This document shows positions 8,326 through 17,329 of a stretch of DNA of 48,326 nucleotides, piece after piece (position 1 is the stretch's first letter; each line of letters starts with the position of its first letter). Origin of the DNA: Mycolicibacterium austroafricanum (lineage in GTDB: Bacteria > Actinomycetota > Actinomycetes > Mycobacteriales > Mycobacteriaceae); assembly GCF_000612725.1 (NCBI RefSeq), contig NZ_HG964452.1, positions 125,442 to 173,767 on the forward strand. The letters run 5' to 3'. A program made the position numbers and the translations under genes. A model generated the notes under the pieces. It did no database searches. It saw only the letters and a program-made list of their open reading frames with translations, and was not told the DNA's origin.

Positions 8326-8676
8326 TCACCCGTCGGCCGCCAGGATGCAGAACTCGTTGCCTTCCGGGTCGGCCAGCACCACCCAGCTCTGCTCCCCCTG
8401 GCCGATGTCGACTCGGCGTGCGCCGAGGCCGATCACCCGCTCCACCTCGGCGTCCTGGTCGTCGGGCGTGAAGTCGAAATGGATCCGGTTCTTGACCGCC
8501 TTGCCCTCGGGCACCGCCAGGAACAGCCAGTCCGGTCCCACGCCGCCGGGAGCGCGCAGCGTGACATCACCGTCGTCGGTGTTCTCGGCCGGCCAGCCCA
8601 GCACCTGCGACCACCAGGCGGACAACATGCGAATGTCGGTGGCATCGATGCAGATCTCGCTGAACCTCAGACCCAT
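8326..8676 (-). CDS. VOC (glyoxalase/dioxygenase-fold) family protein
   Basis: 116 aa single-domain VOC protein made of the two beta-alpha-beta-beta-beta modules. Recognisable parts are LRFSEICIDATDI, MLSAWWSQVLGWP, RIHFDFTP and WVVLADPEGNEFCIL, the last being the usual DPEGN-FCL ending. The substrate is unknown; many mycobacterial members are uncharacterised. The ATG at 8676 lies inside the last codons of fadD36 (10-base overlap), so the two are co-transcribed and coupled. Confidence 0.82.
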   Translation of the reverse strand: MGLRFSEICIDATDIRMLSAWWSQVLGWPAENTDDGDVTLRAPGGVGPDWLFLAVPEGKAVKNRIHFDFTPDDQDAEVERVIGLGARRVDIGQGEQSWVVLADPEGNEFCILAADG

Positions 8677-10085
8677 TGCGCCAGTTCCTTCTTCAGCAAC
8701 TTTCCCATCGCGTTGCGCGGCAGACTCTCGACGACCCGGACCTCCCGCGGCCGCTTGTGGACGGAGAGTTGTTGCGCCACATAGTCGATCAGCTCGTCGG
8801 GTTGGGCGTCGCCGACGACGAACGCAATGATGCGCTGCCCGAGATCCGCGTCGGGCGCGCCGATCACGGCGGCCTCCCGCACCCCGGCATGCTGCAGCAG
8901 CACCGTCTCGATCTCGCCTGCACCGATCCGGAAACCGCCGCTCTTGATGAGGTCCACCGACTCGCGGCCGACGATGCGGTGCATACCGGACGAGTCGATC
9001 ACCGCGACGTCACCGGTGTGGTACCAGCCGTCGTCACCGAGCACCTCGGCGGTGGCGTCGGGGCGGTTGAGGTACCCGTCGAACAGCGTCGGGCTCTGCA
9101 CGTGCAGCTGCCCGATGGACTCCCCGTCGTGCGGCAGCTCCGTGCCGTCGTCGGCGACCAGCCGCGTCGTCACCCCCTGCAGCGGCAGCCCCACCCAACC
9201 GGGCCTGCGCTCGCCCGAGGCGAATGTGCTCAGCGTGATCAGCGTCTCGGTACTGCCGTACCTCTCGACGGCCCGGTGCCCACTGAGTGCGGCGAGCCCG
9301 TCGAACACCGGGACCGGCAGGGCCGCGCTACCCGACACCAGAAGTCGGGCAGGGGCCAACGCCCGCGCCGCGTCGCCGTCCTCCACCACGCGCGACCACA
9401 CCGTCGGCACCCCGAACAGCAACGTGCCGCCCAGCTCACGCACCGCCCGGGCATAGGCCGCGGGCTTGGGTTTTCCGGTGTGCACGAACCGGTTTCCCAC
9501 CCGCAGCGAGCCCAGCAGACCGAGCACCAGACCGTGGACGTGGTACAGCGGAAGCCCGTGCACCAGCGTGTCCTGCGGTGTCCACTCCCACGCCTGCGCC
9601 AGCATGTCGATGTCGGCGGCGATCGCGCGGCGACTCACCACCACACCCTTGGGTGGTCCGGTGGTCCCCGAGGTGTAGATGATCAGCGCGGCGGCATCCG
9701 GTGACGGCTCCGGATAGCGGTGCCATGACCGGGCGTGCAGACGCACCGGGACGTGCGGCAGCCCCTCGGCCTCCTCTGGCAGCTCGCCGAGCCAGGCCTG
9801 CGCGCGGGAGTCGGCGAGGATGTGGCGCCGTTCCGCGGCGCCGACGTCGGCCGGCACCGGGACGACGGGCACGCCGGCGATCAGGCAGCCCGTGACCGCG
9901 AGCACCGTCGCGGCGGTCGGCGTGGCCAGCACCGCGACCCGCGAGGCGCCGCCCACACGTTCCGCGACGGAGGTAGCCGCCCCGACGAGGTCACTTCGAC
10001 TCAACGACACCCCGTCGATGCGCACCGCGTCGCCGAGGTCTGCTCCCGCCGCCACGGCCGCGGGGTTCAAGGACGCCAGCAGCAC
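8667..10085 (-). CDS. fadD36: Acyl-CoA synthetase (FadD36-like)
   Basis: 472 aa adenylate-forming enzyme that activates a carboxylic acid to acyl-CoA through acyl-AMP. ANL core motifs are in order: YTSGTTGPPKGV (A3, ATP phosphates), YGSTE (A5), YHTGD (A7), GRESVDLIKSGGFRIG (A8 hinge) and PRNAMGKLLK (A10 lysine). From memory its length and position match M. tuberculosis FadD36 (Rv1193). A GTG at 10106 is possible. The GTG at 10085 is preferred because TAGCCT (10099-10094) lies 8 bases upstream, giving a leaderless mRNA. Divergent from the Nudix gene with only 41 bases between starts. Acyl substrate not determinable here. Confidence 0.9.
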   Translation of the reverse strand: MLLASLNPAAVAAGADLGDAVRIDGVSLSRSDLVGAATSVAERVGGASRVAVLATPTAATVLAVTGCLIAGVPVVPVPADVGAAERRHILADSRAQAWLGELPEEAEGLPHVPVRLHARSWHRYPEPSPDAAALIIYTSGTTGPPKGVVVSRRAIAADIDMLAQAWEWTPQDTLVHGLPLYHVHGLVLGLLGSLRVGNRFVHTGKPKPAAYARAVRELGGTLLFGVPTVWSRVVEDGDAARALAPARLLVSGSAALPVPVFDGLAALSGHRAVERYGSTETLITLSTFASGERRPGWVGLPLQGVTTRLVADDGTELPHDGESIGQLHVQSPTLFDGYLNRPDATAEVLGDDGWYHTGDVAVIDSSGMHRIVGRESVDLIKSGGFRIGAGEIETVLLQHAGVREAAVIGAPDADLGQRIIAFVVGDAQPDELIDYVAQQLSVHKRPREVRVVESLPRNAMGKLLKKELAQWV

Positions 10086-10126
10086 AGAAGATGAGGCTAC
10101 TCCCACCGGCTGGTCATACTGGTGTG

Positions 10127-10663
10127 GTGGATTCCATCCGGGCCGTGGGGACGCGCGAGATATACCGCAACAACTGGCTGACGGTCCGCGAGGACGATAT
10201 CCGCAGGCCGGACGGAACCTCCGGGATCTACGCGGTCGTGGACAAACCGACGTACGCCCTGGTCATTCCGCGCGACGGCGACCGTTTCCACCTCGTCGAG
10301 CAGTTCCGCTACCCAATCGGGATGCGTCGCTGGGAGTTTCCGCAGGGCACGGCCCCCGGCCGGGCCGACCTGGACGCCGGCGAACTCGCGGTGCGCGAGT
10401 TGCGCGAGGAGACCGGCCTGGTCGCGGCCGCGATGACCGAGATCGGCCTGCTCGACGTCGCCCCCGGAATGAGCAGCCAGCGCGGCCGGGTGTTCCTCGC
10501 GACCGGGATCACCGAGGGCCCGCATGAGCGTGAGCACGAGGAGCAGGACATGCGCAGCGCCTGGTTCAGCCGGGCCGAGGTCGAGCAGATGATGCGTGAC
10601 AGGATCATCACCGACGCGCAGACGCTGGCCGCCTGGGCGTTGATGCTGCTGGCCGGTCACTGA
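10127..10663 (+). CDS. NUDIX hydrolase (ADP-ribose pyrophosphatase-like)
   Basis: 178 aa with a NUDIX helix whose second half is canonical (RELREETGL). In the first half the usual glycine and glutamate are replaced around TAPGRADLDAGEL, so the box is partly degenerate. WEFPQGTAP precedes it, as in ADP-sugar pyrophosphatases. Leaderless start: CATACT (10115-10120) is 6 bases before the GTG at 10127; a GTG at 10124 is also possible. It shares a very short divergent promoter region with fadD36. Substrate inferred only as a nucleoside diphosphate derivative. Confidence 0.82.
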   Translation: MDSIRAVGTREIYRNNWLTVREDDIRRPDGTSGIYAVVDKPTYALVIPRDGDRFHLVEQFRYPIGMRRWEFPQGTAPGRADLDAGELAVRELREETGLVAAAMTEIGLLDVAPGMSSQRGRVFLATGITEGPHEREHEEQDMRSAWFSRAEVEQMMRDRIITDAQTLAAWALMLLAGH

Positions 10664-10831
10664 CAGGTTCGGCCCCGTTCGCCGAGCTCCGTTCCGCACG
10701 AACGTCATTCGCCGCAAGCGCCGATACCAAGCCGTGATCCAACCGTGCCCCAACGGGCCGTGTCGGTCAGGCACGTTGACGGATGAGCCGATTAGGTTGC
10801 ACTTGCCACACTGAAGAACTGCGAGGAAGCC

Positions 10832-11332
10832 ATGCCGGCGCGACGGGCGCACCACATACTTGCATCCGCGACTTTCGTTGCGGTCGCATGCGTGTGCGCC
10901 GACGGCACCGCGCAGGCGGCCCCGCCGGACTGGAGCGGCCGCTACACCGTGGTGACGTTCGCATCCGACAAACTCGGCACGAGCATCGCGGCCCGGCAAC
11001 CCGAACCGGATTTCAGCGGGCAGTACACCTTCAGCACGTCCTGCGTCGGCACCTGCGTGGCCACCGCCACCGACGGTCCGGCGCCGTCCAACCCGACGAT
11101 CCCGCACCCCCCGCGCTACACCTGGGACGGCAGGCAGTGGGTGTTCAACTACAACTGGCAGTGGGAGTGTTTCCGCGGCGCCGACGTGCCGACCGAGTAC
11201 GCAGCCGCCCGTTCGCTGGTGTTCTATGCACCGACGGCCGACGGCACCATGTACGGGACGTGGCGCACCGAGATCCTGGAAGGCCTCTGCAAGGGCACCG
11301 TGATCATGCCCGTCGCCGCCTACCCCGCCTAA
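10832..11332 (+). CDS. Secreted protein of unknown function
   Basis: 166 aa with a Sec signal peptide: basic MPARRAHH, then a hydrophobic stretch, with likely cleavage near AQAA about residue 29. The mature part has repeated aromatic-rich segments (DWSGRYTVVTF, DFSGQYTFSTSC, WVFNYNWQWECF) and four cysteines that could form disulfides. I recognise the style of mycobacterial exported hypotheticals but no function. Good Shine-Dalgarno (GAGGAA) before the ATG; a TAGGTT -10-like element lies about 35 bases upstream. Its stop overlaps the convergent putB stop by 4 bases. Confidence 0.8.
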   Translation: MPARRAHHILASATFVAVACVCADGTAQAAPPDWSGRYTVVTFASDKLGTSIAARQPEPDFSGQYTFSTSCVGTCVATATDGPAPSNPTIPHPPRYTWDGRQWVFNYNWQWECFRGADVPTEYAAARSLVFYAPTADGTMYGTWRTEILEGLCKGTVIMPVAAYPA

Positions 11333-12291
11333 CCGCGGCGTTCGGCCAGGGCCCGCAGAAAGAACGTGAGGTTGGCCGGCCGCTCGGCGAGCCTGCGCAC
11401 GAAGTAGCCGTACCACTGCGTGCCGAACGGCACGTAGACGCGAATATGGTTGCCCGCCTCGGCAAGTCGGCGCTGTTCGGCGTCACGGATGCCGTAGAGC
11501 ATCTGGTATTCGAAATCGTCCACGCCGCGGCCGTACTCGCGCGCCATAGACGGTACCGCGCCGAGGATCTCGGGGTCGTGGGAGGCGACCATCGGATAAC
11601 CCCTGCCCGCCATCAGGATGCGCAGGCACTGCAGGTACGAGTCGGTGACGTCGTCGCGATCCCGGAAGGCCACCGAAGCCGGTTCGGCATAGGCCCCCTT
11701 GCACAACCGGATTCGGGCCCCGGACGCCGCGAACTCGGCGCAGTCGGCGCGCGCGCGTTTCAGGTGCGACTGCAGCACGGTGCCCACCCAGTCGAAGTCC
11801 ACTCGTAGCTCACGCACGATCGACAGCGTGGAGTCGGTGGTGGTGTGGTCCTCGGCGTCGACGGTCACCCACACTCCGGCGCGTTGCGCCCGTTCGCAGA
11901 TCGCGCGGGCGTTCTCCAGCGCGATCTTCTCACCGTCGCGCGGCAGGGCCTGCCCCAACGCCGAGAGCTTGAGTGACACCTCCAACGGCCTTACCGCCGC
12001 GGCGGTTTCGCCACGGCCGGCGAGCGCATCGAGCAGCGTCAGGTAGGCCTCGACGGTCGCATCGGCCGCGTCGGCGTCGGTGACGTCCTCCCCGAGGTAG
12101 TCGATCGAGACCAGTCGGTGTGAATCGCGAAGATCCCCGACGGCGGTGATCACGTCGGCGGTGCTCTCCCCCGGTACGAAGCGGCGCACCACCTTGCGCG
12201 TCACGGACATCCGCTCGGCCGCCCGGCGCAGGCCTTCCCGGCGCGATGCCGCCAGGATCACCGGCCGCGCAATCTTGTCGAAGACAGACAC
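11329..12291 (-). CDS. putB: Proline dehydrogenase
   Basis: 320 aa monofunctional FAD-dependent proline dehydrogenase (also called PruB in mycobacteria). It oxidises proline to delta-1-pyrroline-5-carboxylate and passes electrons to the respiratory chain. TIM-barrel signatures include VSLKLSALGQ, VWVTVDAEDHTTTD, IRLCKGAY and the C-terminal substrate-binding arginines in QWYGYFVRRLAERP. The GTG start at 12291 comes 3 bases after the rocA stop, so it is the second gene of a rocA-putB operon. Same order as M. tuberculosis Rv1187-Rv1188. Confidence 0.94.
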   Translation of the reverse strand: MSVFDKIARPVILAASRREGLRRAAERMSVTRKVVRRFVPGESTADVITAVGDLRDSHRLVSIDYLGEDVTDADAADATVEAYLTLLDALAGRGETAAAVRPLEVSLKLSALGQALPRDGEKIALENARAICERAQRAGVWVTVDAEDHTTTDSTLSIVRELRVDFDWVGTVLQSHLKRARADCAEFAASGARIRLCKGAYAEPASVAFRDRDDVTDSYLQCLRILMAGRGYPMVASHDPEILGAVPSMAREYGRGVDDFEYQMLYGIRDAEQRRLAEAGNHIRVYVPFGTQWYGYFVRRLAERPANLTFFLRALAERRG

Positions 12292-12294
12292 CGC

Positions 12295-13923
12295 TCATAC
12301 CTCCATGTGGGGATAGGTGTGACTGGTCGGCGGCACGAACGTCTCCTTGATCGAACGCGCCGACGTCCACCGCAGCAGGTTGAGCGCGGAGCCGGCCTTG
12401 TCGTTGGTGCCCGACGCCCGCGACCCGCCGAACGGCTGCTGCCCGACCACCGCGCCGGTCGGTTTGTCGTTGACGTAGAAGTTGCCCGCCGCGTGCCGCA
12501 GTCGCCGCTCGGCGGTCAGCACCGCGGCACGGTCGTCGGCGATCACCGCGCCGGTCAGCGCGTAGCGGGCACTGGTGTCGACGACGTCGAGGATGCGCTC
12601 GTAGTCCTCATCGGGATAGACGTGCACGGCCAGCAGCGGTCCGAAATACTCTGTGCTGAAAGCTTCATCGCCTGGATCGTCGGACAGCAGCACCGTGGGG
12701 CGGACGAAATAGCCTTCGCTGTCGTCGTATTCACCTCCCACCGCGACGGTCACCCCGGCGGCACTCTTGGCCCGTTCGATGGCGGTGACGTTCTTGACGA
12801 AGGCCCGTTCGTCGATCAGCGCGCCGCCGAAGTTGGCCAGCTCGGTCACGTCGCCGTAGGGCAGCGCCTCGGTGGTGTCGAGGAAATCGTCGCCCATCTT
12901 CTGCCACACCGACCGCGCGATGTAGGCCCGCGATGCGGCCGAACACTTCTGCCCCTGATAGTCGAACGCACCACGGATCAGGGCGGTGCGCAACACATCC
13001 GGCTGTGCAGACGGGTGCGCGACGACGAAGTCCTTGCCGCCGGTCTCGCCGACCAGCCGGGGGTAGGTGTCGTAGCGGTCGATGTGAGTGCCCACCTCGC
13101 GCCACAGGTGCTGGAACGTCGCGGTCGAACCGGTGAAGTGGATGCCTGCCAGCCTGCGGTCGGAGAGCAGCACGTCCGAGACGGCAAGCCCGTCACCGGC
13201 GAGCAGGTTGATCACCCCGGGCGGCAGGCCCGCCGCCTCGAGCAGCTGCATGGTCAGATAGGCCGCGAACATCTGGGTGGGCGACGGCTTCCACACCACG
13301 GTGTTGCCCATCAGCGCGGGCGCGGTCGGCAGATTACCCGCGATGGCGGTGAAGTTGAACGGGGTGATGGCGTAGACGAACCCTTCCAGCGGGCGGTAGT
13401 CGGTACGGTTCCACACCCCCTTCGAGTTGAGCGGCTGCTGCGCCAGGATCTGTCGGGCGAACGCGACGTTGAACCGCCAGAAGTCGACGAGCTCGCACGG
13501 CGCGTCGATCTCGGCCTGGTAGGCGGTCTTGGACTGGCCGAGCATCGTCGCCGCGGCGATCTTCTCCCGCCACGGCCCTGCCATCAGGTCCGCGGCGCGC
13601 AGGAACACCGCGGCGCGCTCGTCGAACGGGGTGTTCTCCCAGCCGGGCTTGGCGGCGACGGCGGCCTCGACGGCGGCGGCCGCGTCGGCGTGGTCGGCAT
13701 TGGTGCAGATTCCGAGCCGGGCCGAGTGGCGGTGCGGCTGGACCACTTCCACCGAGGGCCCGGCGCCCATCCGGTGGGTGCCGCCGATGACGTGGGGCAG
13801 CTCGATCGGGTCCGCGGCGAGGTCGGCCAGCATGTTCTCCAGCCGGTGGCGTTCGGGGGAACCGGGTGCGTACTCGTGCACCGGCTCGTTCGAGGGCAGG
13901 GGTACGTCGCTGATCGCGTCCAT
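12295..13923 (-). CDS. rocA: L-glutamate gamma-semialdehyde (P5C) dehydrogenase
   Basis: 542 aa NAD-dependent aldehyde dehydrogenase (also pruA). It oxidises glutamate semialdehyde/P5C to glutamate, completing proline catabolism with PutB. The catalytic Glu is in LVGETGGKDF and the catalytic Cys in GQKCSAASR; the Rossmann-binding region includes AITPFNFTAIAGNLP and HFTGSTATF. ATG start at 13923; the start codon lies in a small inverted repeat CATCCT-GCA-AGGATG (13921-13935). Divergent from the PucR-type regulator gene across 93 bases that hold a clear palindrome. Confidence 0.94.
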   Translation of the reverse strand: MDAISDVPLPSNEPVHEYAPGSPERHRLENMLADLAADPIELPHVIGGTHRMGAGPSVEVVQPHRHSARLGICTNADHADAAAAVEAAVAAKPGWENTPFDERAAVFLRAADLMAGPWREKIAAATMLGQSKTAYQAEIDAPCELVDFWRFNVAFARQILAQQPLNSKGVWNRTDYRPLEGFVYAITPFNFTAIAGNLPTAPALMGNTVVWKPSPTQMFAAYLTMQLLEAAGLPPGVINLLAGDGLAVSDVLLSDRRLAGIHFTGSTATFQHLWREVGTHIDRYDTYPRLVGETGGKDFVVAHPSAQPDVLRTALIRGAFDYQGQKCSAASRAYIARSVWQKMGDDFLDTTEALPYGDVTELANFGGALIDERAFVKNVTAIERAKSAAGVTVAVGGEYDDSEGYFVRPTVLLSDDPGDEAFSTEYFGPLLAVHVYPDEDYERILDVVDTSARYALTGAVIADDRAAVLTAERRLRHAAGNFYVNDKPTGAVVGQQPFGGSRASGTNDKAGSALNLLRWTSARSIKETFVPPTSHTYPHMEV

Positions 13924-13971
13924 CCTGCAAGGATGCCCATTTTCGGCCGCGATTCCGATGGCCTATCGGAC

Positions 13972-13990
13972 AACAGGTGTCACACTTGTT
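13972..13990. promoter_or_regulatory. Palindromic operator between rocA and the PucR-type regulator
   Basis: A 19-base dyad, AACAGGTGT-C-ACACTTGTT, with 8 of 9 arm positions complementary. It is flanked by direct copies of TATCGGA (13964-13970 and 13996-14002) 32 bases apart. It lies in the middle of the 93-base divergent region of the proline-catabolism genes, where the adjacent regulator would be expected to bind. Confidence 0.5.
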
Positions 13991-14016
13991 AGTCGTATCG
14001 GATAAAGGAGCGGCCG

Positions 14017-15594
14017 ATGGTGGTCACGCCGGCGGGCCTGGGGCTCGGACAGTTGCTGCTCGCCCTGGACCGCACGATGGTCACGCTTGTCGAGGCGCCA
14101 CGCGGCCTGGACATGCCGGTCGGTTCGGTCGCGCTCGTCGACGCCGACGACGTGCGCCTGGGCCTGGCGGTCGGCCCCGGCTCGGTCGATCTGTTCTTCC
14201 TGCTGGGGGTGGCCGACGTCGACGCGCTGCGGTGGCTGGAGCACCACGCCGACCGACCCGTCGCGATCTTCGTCAAAGAACCCACCGCAGAAGCCGTCGC
14301 CCGTGCGGTGGCCCTGGGCGCCGCCGTGGTGGCCGTCGACCCCCGCGCGCGCTGGGAACATCTGTATCGACTGGTCAACTACGCCTTGGAACACCACGGT
14401 GACCGGGACGACCCGTCGCGCGACTCGGGCACCGACCTGTTCGGGCTGGCCCAGTCGATCGCCGACCGCACGCGGGGCATGATCTGCATCGAGGACGCCG
14501 ACAGCCGCATGCTGGCCTACTCGGCGTCCAGCGAGGAAGCCGACGAGTTGCGTCGCCTGACCATCCTGGGCCGCGCCGGTCCCCCCGAGCATCTCGAATG
14601 GATCGGTCAGTGGGGCATTTTCGACGCGCTGCGGGCCGGCCCGGACGTGGTACGGGTGGCCGAGCGCCCGGAGCTGGGATTGCGGCCGCGCCTCGCCGTC
14701 GGTATCCACCTGCCCGCAGACACCCGTCACGCGCCCCGATTCGCCGGCACCATCTGGCTGCAGCAGGGCTCGTCGGCGCTGGCCGACGATGCCGAGGAGA
14801 TTCTGCGCGGCGGCTCGGTGCTGGCCGCCCGGATCATGTCGCGGCTGGCGACGGCGCCGTCGCAGCACGCCGCGCGCCTGCAGCAACTGCTCGGCCTCAC
14901 CGGCGTCGACGTCGACGACGTCGGTGCACTGGCCCGCGAGCTGGGCATCCCGGAGGACGCGCGGGCGGCGATCGTCGGCTTCCGGGGACTCGGCGCCGCG
15001 GTGCCCGCGGACGTCATCGCGTTGAGCGCGGGCGCTTTTCGCGCCGACGCCCAGGTGGCCGCGGCCGGGGACCGGGTGTACGTGCTGTTGCCGAAGGCCG
15101 GCGCCGCCGCATCGTTGACATCCTGGGTGCGTGGTGTGGTGGCCGCGTTACGGCGCGAACTCGGGCTCGAGGTGCGGGCGGTCACCGCGCCGCTGACCGG
15201 GCCTGCGGGCGCGGCGGGTGCCAGGGCCGACGTGGACCGGGTGTTCGACAGCGCCGAAAGGCACCCCGGTGCAATCGATTTGGTGACATCGCTGGACGAG
15301 GCGCGCACGACGGTGCTGCTCGACGAGATCGTCTCGCACGTCGCGGCACAGCCACACCTGGTCGACCCTCGGGTGCGGCGGTTGCGGGCGGGCGATCCCC
15401 TGTTGGCCGAGACGCTGCAGGCCTATCTCGACGGCTTCGGCGACATCGCCGCGATCGCAGCGCGGCTGCACGTGCACCCGAACACGGTGCGCTACCGCAT
15501 CAGGAGGGTCGAAAAGCTGCTGTCGACCTCTCTCGAGGACCCCGACAGCCGCCTGGTGCTCGCGTTGGGATTGCGCGCCACCGAGCCCCGGTGA
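14017..15594 (+). CDS. pruC: PucR-family transcriptional regulator (proline utilisation activator)
   Basis: 525 aa. Long N-terminal sensory region, a middle GGDEF-like/CdaR-type segment, and a C-terminal PucR helix-turn-helix (TLQAYLDGFGDIAAIAARLH, then HPNTVRYRIRRVEKLL, about residues 460-510). It is the ortholog by position of Rv1186c, which mycobacterial work calls PruC, the proline-responsive activator of the proline dehydrogenase/P5C dehydrogenase genes. Clear Shine-Dalgarno (AAAGGAG) before the ATG at 14017. Likely binds the palindrome between itself and rocA. Family firm; effector inferred. Confidence 0.87.
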   Translation: MVVTPAGLGLGQLLLALDRTMVTLVEAPRGLDMPVGSVALVDADDVRLGLAVGPGSVDLFFLLGVADVDALRWLEHHADRPVAIFVKEPTAEAVARAVALGAAVVAVDPRARWEHLYRLVNYALEHHGDRDDPSRDSGTDLFGLAQSIADRTRGMICIEDADSRMLAYSASSEEADELRRLTILGRAGPPEHLEWIGQWGIFDALRAGPDVVRVAERPELGLRPRLAVGIHLPADTRHAPRFAGTIWLQQGSSALADDAEEILRGGSVLAARIMSRLATAPSQHAARLQQLLGLTGVDVDDVGALARELGIPEDARAAIVGFRGLGAAVPADVIALSAGAFRADAQVAAAGDRVYVLLPKAGAAASLTSWVRGVVAALRRELGLEVRAVTAPLTGPAGAAGARADVDRVFDSAERHPGAIDLVTSLDEARTTVLLDEIVSHVAAQPHLVDPRVRRLRAGDPLLAETLQAYLDGFGDIAAIAARLHVHPNTVRYRIRRVEKLLSTSLEDPDSRLVLALGLRATEPR

Positions 15595-15621
15595 ATCGCG
15601 ATCTGCGCCACCCCAGGTGCC

Positions 15622-16701
15622 TCAGCGCGCCGAATCCGCCAGCCGTGCCACCGCGGCGGCGATGCGTTCGTCGGTCGCGGTCAGCGCCACCCGGACGTGC
15701 CTGGCGCCGCGCGGTCCGTAGAACTCCCCCGGCGCGACCAGGATGCCTTTCTGCGCCAGCCATGTGACGGTGTCCCGGCACGGCTCGCCTCGGGTGGCCC
15801 ACAGGTAGAGCCCCGCCTCGGAGTGGTCGACGGTGAATCCGGCCGCCAGCAGCGCGGGCAGCAGCGCGTCGCGGCGTCGGGCGTAGCGTTCCCGCTGTTC
15901 CCGCTCGTGCGCGTCGTCGTCGAGGGCGGCCACCATCGCGGCCTGGATCGGGGTCGGCACCATCATGCCTGCGTGCTTGCGCACCGCCAGCAGTTCGGCC
16001 ACCACCGCCGGGTCTCCGGCGACGAAACCCGCCCGGTAGCCGGCCAGCGACGACGTCTTGGACAACGAGTGCACGGCCAGAAGTCCGGTGTGGTCGCCGT
16101 CGCAGACGTCGGGGTGCAGCACCGAGACGGGTGCGACGTCCCAGCCGAGGCCGAGGTAGCACTCGTCGGAGGCCACCAGCACGCCGCGGTCACGCGCCCA
16201 GCCGACCACCTTGCGCAGATGGTCGACGCCGAGCACCCGACCGGTCGGGTTGCTCGGCGAGTTGACGTACACCAGTGCCGGCACGGACGGGCCCAGTTGG
16301 GTGAGCGAATCGGCGCGCGCCACCGCGGCGCCGGCCAACAGCGCCCCGACCTCGTAGGTGGGGTAGGCCAACTCGGGCACCACCACGGTGTCGCCTGCAC
16401 CCAGGCCGAGCACGGTCGGCAGCCAGGCGATCAGCTCCTTGGTGCCGATCGCCGGCAACACCGAACCCGGTGCCAGATGGGTGATCCCGTACCGGCGGCG
16501 CAAGGCCGACACCGCCGCCTCGCGCAACGCGGGGGTGCCGTGGGTGGTCGGATAACCGGGCGCAGAACTCGCCGCGGCCAGGGCGTCGCGGATGACCGGG
16601 GCCACGTCGTCCACGGGGGTTCCCACCGACAGGTCGACGATGCCGCCGGGGTGCGCGCGGGCGGCCGCGGTCGCGTCGGCCAGGGTGTCCCAGGGGAACA
16701 C
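15622..16701 (-). CDS. dapC: Succinyldiaminopimelate transaminase
   Basis: At least 359 aa, class I/II PLP aminotransferase converting N-succinyl-2-amino-6-ketopimelate to N-succinyl-LL-DAP. Motifs: NSPSNPTGRVLG (PLP contact), SDECYLGLGW, and the Schiff-base lysine in SLSKTSSLAGYRAGF. The GTG at 16701 is the first standard start, but it has no ribosome-binding site, and in-frame codons upstream read SASLPV, like the M. tuberculosis N-terminus from memory. An in-frame CTG at 16770 overlaps the fdxC stop (CTGA) and could be the true start by translational coupling. Follows fdxC on the same strand. Confidence 0.9.
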   Translation of the reverse strand: MFPWDTLADATAAARAHPGGIVDLSVGTPVDDVAPVIRDALAAASSAPGYPTTHGTPALREAAVSALRRRYGITHLAPGSVLPAIGTKELIAWLPTVLGLGAGDTVVVPELAYPTYEVGALLAGAAVARADSLTQLGPSVPALVYVNSPSNPTGRVLGVDHLRKVVGWARDRGVLVASDECYLGLGWDVAPVSVLHPDVCDGDHTGLLAVHSLSKTSSLAGYRAGFVAGDPAVVAELLAVRKHAGMMVPTPIQAAMVAALDDDAHEREQRERYARRRDALLPALLAAGFTVDHSEAGLYLWATRGEPCRDTVTWLAQKGILVAPGEFYGPRGARHVRVALTATDERIAAAVARLADSAR

Positions 16702-16766
16702 CGGCAGGGACGCCGACTTCAGGTACCGACGGCCACCCTCAGCCGAGACGTGCTGCGACGTGGTAC

Positions 16767-17090
16767 TCAGTCCTCACCCTGCGGAGGCAGGTCCTTGACG
16801 GCCTGCGGGTCGTTGTCGGTCTGACCGACCTTCGACGCACCGCCCGGCGAACCCAGTTCGACGAAGAAGTCCGCGTTGATCTGGGTGTACGCGCTCCACT
16901 GGTCGGGAACGTCATCCTCGTAATAGATGGCCTCGACGGGGCACACCGGCTCGCAGGCGCCGCAGTCGACGCACTCGTCCGGATGGATGTACAGCATGCG
17001 AGCGCCCTCATAGATGCAGTCGACAGGGCACTCCTCGATGCACGCCTTGTCTTTGACGTCGACGCAGGGCTCAGCAATGACGTACGTCAC
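16767..17090 (-). CDS. fdxC: 7Fe ferredoxin FdxC
   Basis: 107 aa ferredoxin with two clusters. C9-x7-C17-x3-C21-P serves the [3Fe-4S] cluster. C40-x2-C43-x2-C46-x3-C50-P serves the [4Fe-4S] cluster, with C25 as the remaining ligand. The acidic C-terminal extension is typical of actinobacterial FdxC. It is a soluble electron carrier, in mycobacteria a candidate partner for P450s. Shine-Dalgarno GAGGAG before the GTG start. It heads the fdxC-dapC operon, the order seen in M. tuberculosis Rv1177-Rv1178. Confidence 0.95.
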   Translation of the reverse strand: MTYVIAEPCVDVKDKACIEECPVDCIYEGARMLYIHPDECVDCGACEPVCPVEAIYYEDDVPDQWSAYTQINADFFVELGSPGGASKVGQTDNDPQAVKDLPPQGED

Positions 17091-17329
17091 GAACTACTCC
17101 TCAAGTCCTATCGGACGACCTGTCCGGTGGGGCTGCTGTCAGGGCCGGGCTCAGCCGATACCGCGGCCAACCCAGCAAGTATCCCTGCCGGTAGTTGGAC
17201 GCGTGTCTCAGTGTGCCCTAACTCGCGCGCAACCCCGGCCGGGGGTGGCGTGCGGTTACTGATACTAAACGTCGCATATACCGTCCGCCTAGTGCCGCGC
17301 CGTCACTTGCCCAACCCCGGTGGCGACGG

